From the NCBI GenBank assembly GCA_009103225.1, contig RHPI01002069.1, forward strand, positions 1,853,601-1,917,600: a stretch of DNA of 64,000 bases. Direction: 5' to 3'. The DNA is from Chlorokybus atmophyticus. Taxonomy: Eukaryota; Streptophyta; Chlorokybophyceae; Chlorokybales; Chlorokybaceae. Below are positions 62,696 to 64,000 of the stretch, piece after piece; within the stretch, counting starts at the first letter, position 1, and the number at the start of each line of letters is the position of its first letter. A model generated the notes under the pieces. It was given only the letters and a program-made list of their open reading frames with translations. It did not search any database and was not told the origin of the DNA. A program made the translations under genes and the position numbers.

Positions 62696-63911
62696 CTACG
62701 ATACCGCCAGAGGCTCGTACCAGTCTCGATCAAAGCCAGCCGCAGCTCTTGCCGCCGTGTTGAAGGGAGGCTGTGGACACATGGCGCAAGGTCAGGAAAA
62801 GCCGCAAAGCGTGCTGATAGGTATCACATGTACCATTGCTGGCATACTCAAGCCTACGTCAGGTTCTGAGCAAGGCCGGAAGCCGTACATAATGCTGTGT
62901 GCTTGCAGAACACAGTATGTGGGGACAAGGTCACACACCTTAAGATTGCCATGGAAGTGCCGCCGCACAACGCGGTGGAACTCCTGAACAACCGGATCAG
63001 CCTGCACATGCATCATGTTAGCTTGGCACACAACCGCCACTGTTGACATCACACGCATTGCTCACTGCAGCAAGGCAGCGCTACGGCAGGAACCTGTAGT
63101 GTTGATGAAGTTGTGGAGCCGCTTGTGACAAGCTCGGGTATGCCGGAGCAGCTACTAGCATCCTCTTGGGGTGGTTGTTGTTCTTCTTCGTGTTGTTGTC
63201 CTTCATGGCACACCAAGTGCTTGAACCACTTGATGCCCGCAGCACAATGCAACACCTCCTCCTGCGCATGCAACATGCCACGCAAGCCGCACGTAAACAC
63301 AAGCACTGACAATCACAGCACATCCCCTGTGCTTCACCATTTGCAGGGCAACAAATATACAAACAGAGCACCACTCACGAACCGGGTAAATAACCTCCTC
63401 CAACAGCTTCGCTGACTCTTCATCCCCAGCCGCCCGAAATCGGCCAATGGTTTGCGGCAAGATGTCCAAACCCCTCGCCTAGCGCAGACACACACAGTTA
63501 CTCAATTCATAAACACACACGCAGTTCAGTATGTTGCTCGTTCAGTATTCGGCACTTTCAACCAGCCTCATCAACATGTTGGTCAAGTAAGACATGCCAA
63601 CCTCATGGACGCAATGTTCAATGGCGAGACGCGCCTTCAGGCTGCCGGCAGTCTCCATAGCAGACTCCCACAGGCCATCATGAACAGGAAGCTGCGACAG
63701 AATGGTTGCAACAGCGTGCGACCCCAACACAACATACATGCGGGGGGACCAAACACCAACCAACCGCGCCATAGTGTGAGCCCACAGCCCTCAGACGCTG
63801 CTCTAACAGTAGGAAGTGCTTCGTCTCGTCGCACGCCACGCTTGCAAAGTCCACATAAAACGCATCGGGCATCGCATAGCTCGTGCTTGGCCCGAACCTT
63901 GCTACGATATC
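62696..63911 (-). CDS. DUF455 family ferritin-like protein (5' end outside window)
   Basis: Six exons are seen (63911-63765, 63691-63602, 63478-63383, 63261-63094, 63001-62939, 62770-62696), all phase 0, giving the last 231 residues; upstream exons lie beyond the right edge. Sequence features match DUF455: MPDAFYVDFASVACDETKHF, LRAVGSHYGALPVHDGLWES, IEHCVHEARGLDILPQTIGR, AKLLEEVIYPEEVLHCAAGI and the end AAGFDRDWYEPL. Two ExxH motifs (ETKH and EVLH) are placed as in ferritin-like di-iron folds. An Glu/Gln-rich insert (QQHEEEQQPPQEDASS) extends exon 4 relative to bacterial members. Biochemical function is not established. Confidence 0.88.
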
Positions 63912-64000
63912 CTAGCCAACATGCGCACTGTGTTGGTTTATTGTACACACAGCCTCGCATGTATGTATACAAACCATTCCTCACCCATGAAAGGTGGATG
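63912..64000 (-). other. DUF455 intron or upstream exon boundary
   Basis: Upstream of the acceptor at 63912 the sequence is intron-like. A donor-like GTGAGG at about 63980-63985 may mark the end of the preceding exon (HPPFMG frame), but the exon is cut by the window edge and cannot be confirmed. Confidence 0.35.

Overview
This is a window of a nuclear, intron-rich eukaryotic genome from the green lineage. I could rebuild about a dozen multi-exon genes, and every splice site in the models is GT-AG. Plant-type families dominate: a UBP12/13-type ubiquitin protease with an N-terminal MATH domain, an SMT2-type sterol methyltransferase, a plastid acyl carrier protein with a transit peptide, AP-4 sigma, a plant-like OST4 and three DUF3339-like genes. 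A CDKL-type kinase, a family known from cilium-length control in algae and animals, sits among them. Together these point to an alga on the streptophyte side that makes flagella. That placement is inference; no rRNA or organellar marker is present.

Layout, left to right: a gene-free start with a 961-bp GA microsatellite; AP4S1 (-) and an mTERF protein (+); a CDKL kinase (-) and a Nup1/Nup136-like FG nucleoporin (+); a 3.5-kb gene-free stretch; the 24-exon UBP12/USP7 gene (+); ribosomal protein L9/uL6 (-) and MOG1 (+); three dispersed DUF3339-like genes (30.9-36.6 kb); FAM32A (-) and OST4 (+); a gene-poor stretch with palindromes, an AT-rich island and a decayed Ty3/gypsy chromovirus (46.3-54.5 kb) carrying a second, oppositely oriented gag-type element; plastid ACP (-) and SMT2 (+); a 754-bp GA tract; and the 3' part of a DUF455 ferritin-like gene running off the right edge.

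Genes are strikingly arranged as divergent pairs (AP4S1/mTERF, CDKL/NUP, RPL9/MOG1, FAM32A/OST4, ACP/SMT2). Several of the shared promoters carry an AAACCCTA telo-box-like element. Most genes are housekeeping: vesicle coats, nuclear transport (nucleoporin and the Ran factor MOG1), translation, ubiquitin turnover, N-glycosylation, and fatty acid and sterol synthesis. They do not form a pathway cluster. The accessory material consists of retroelement debris, a dispersed repeat family in inverted copies, perfect palindromes and very long GA/CT microsatellites.
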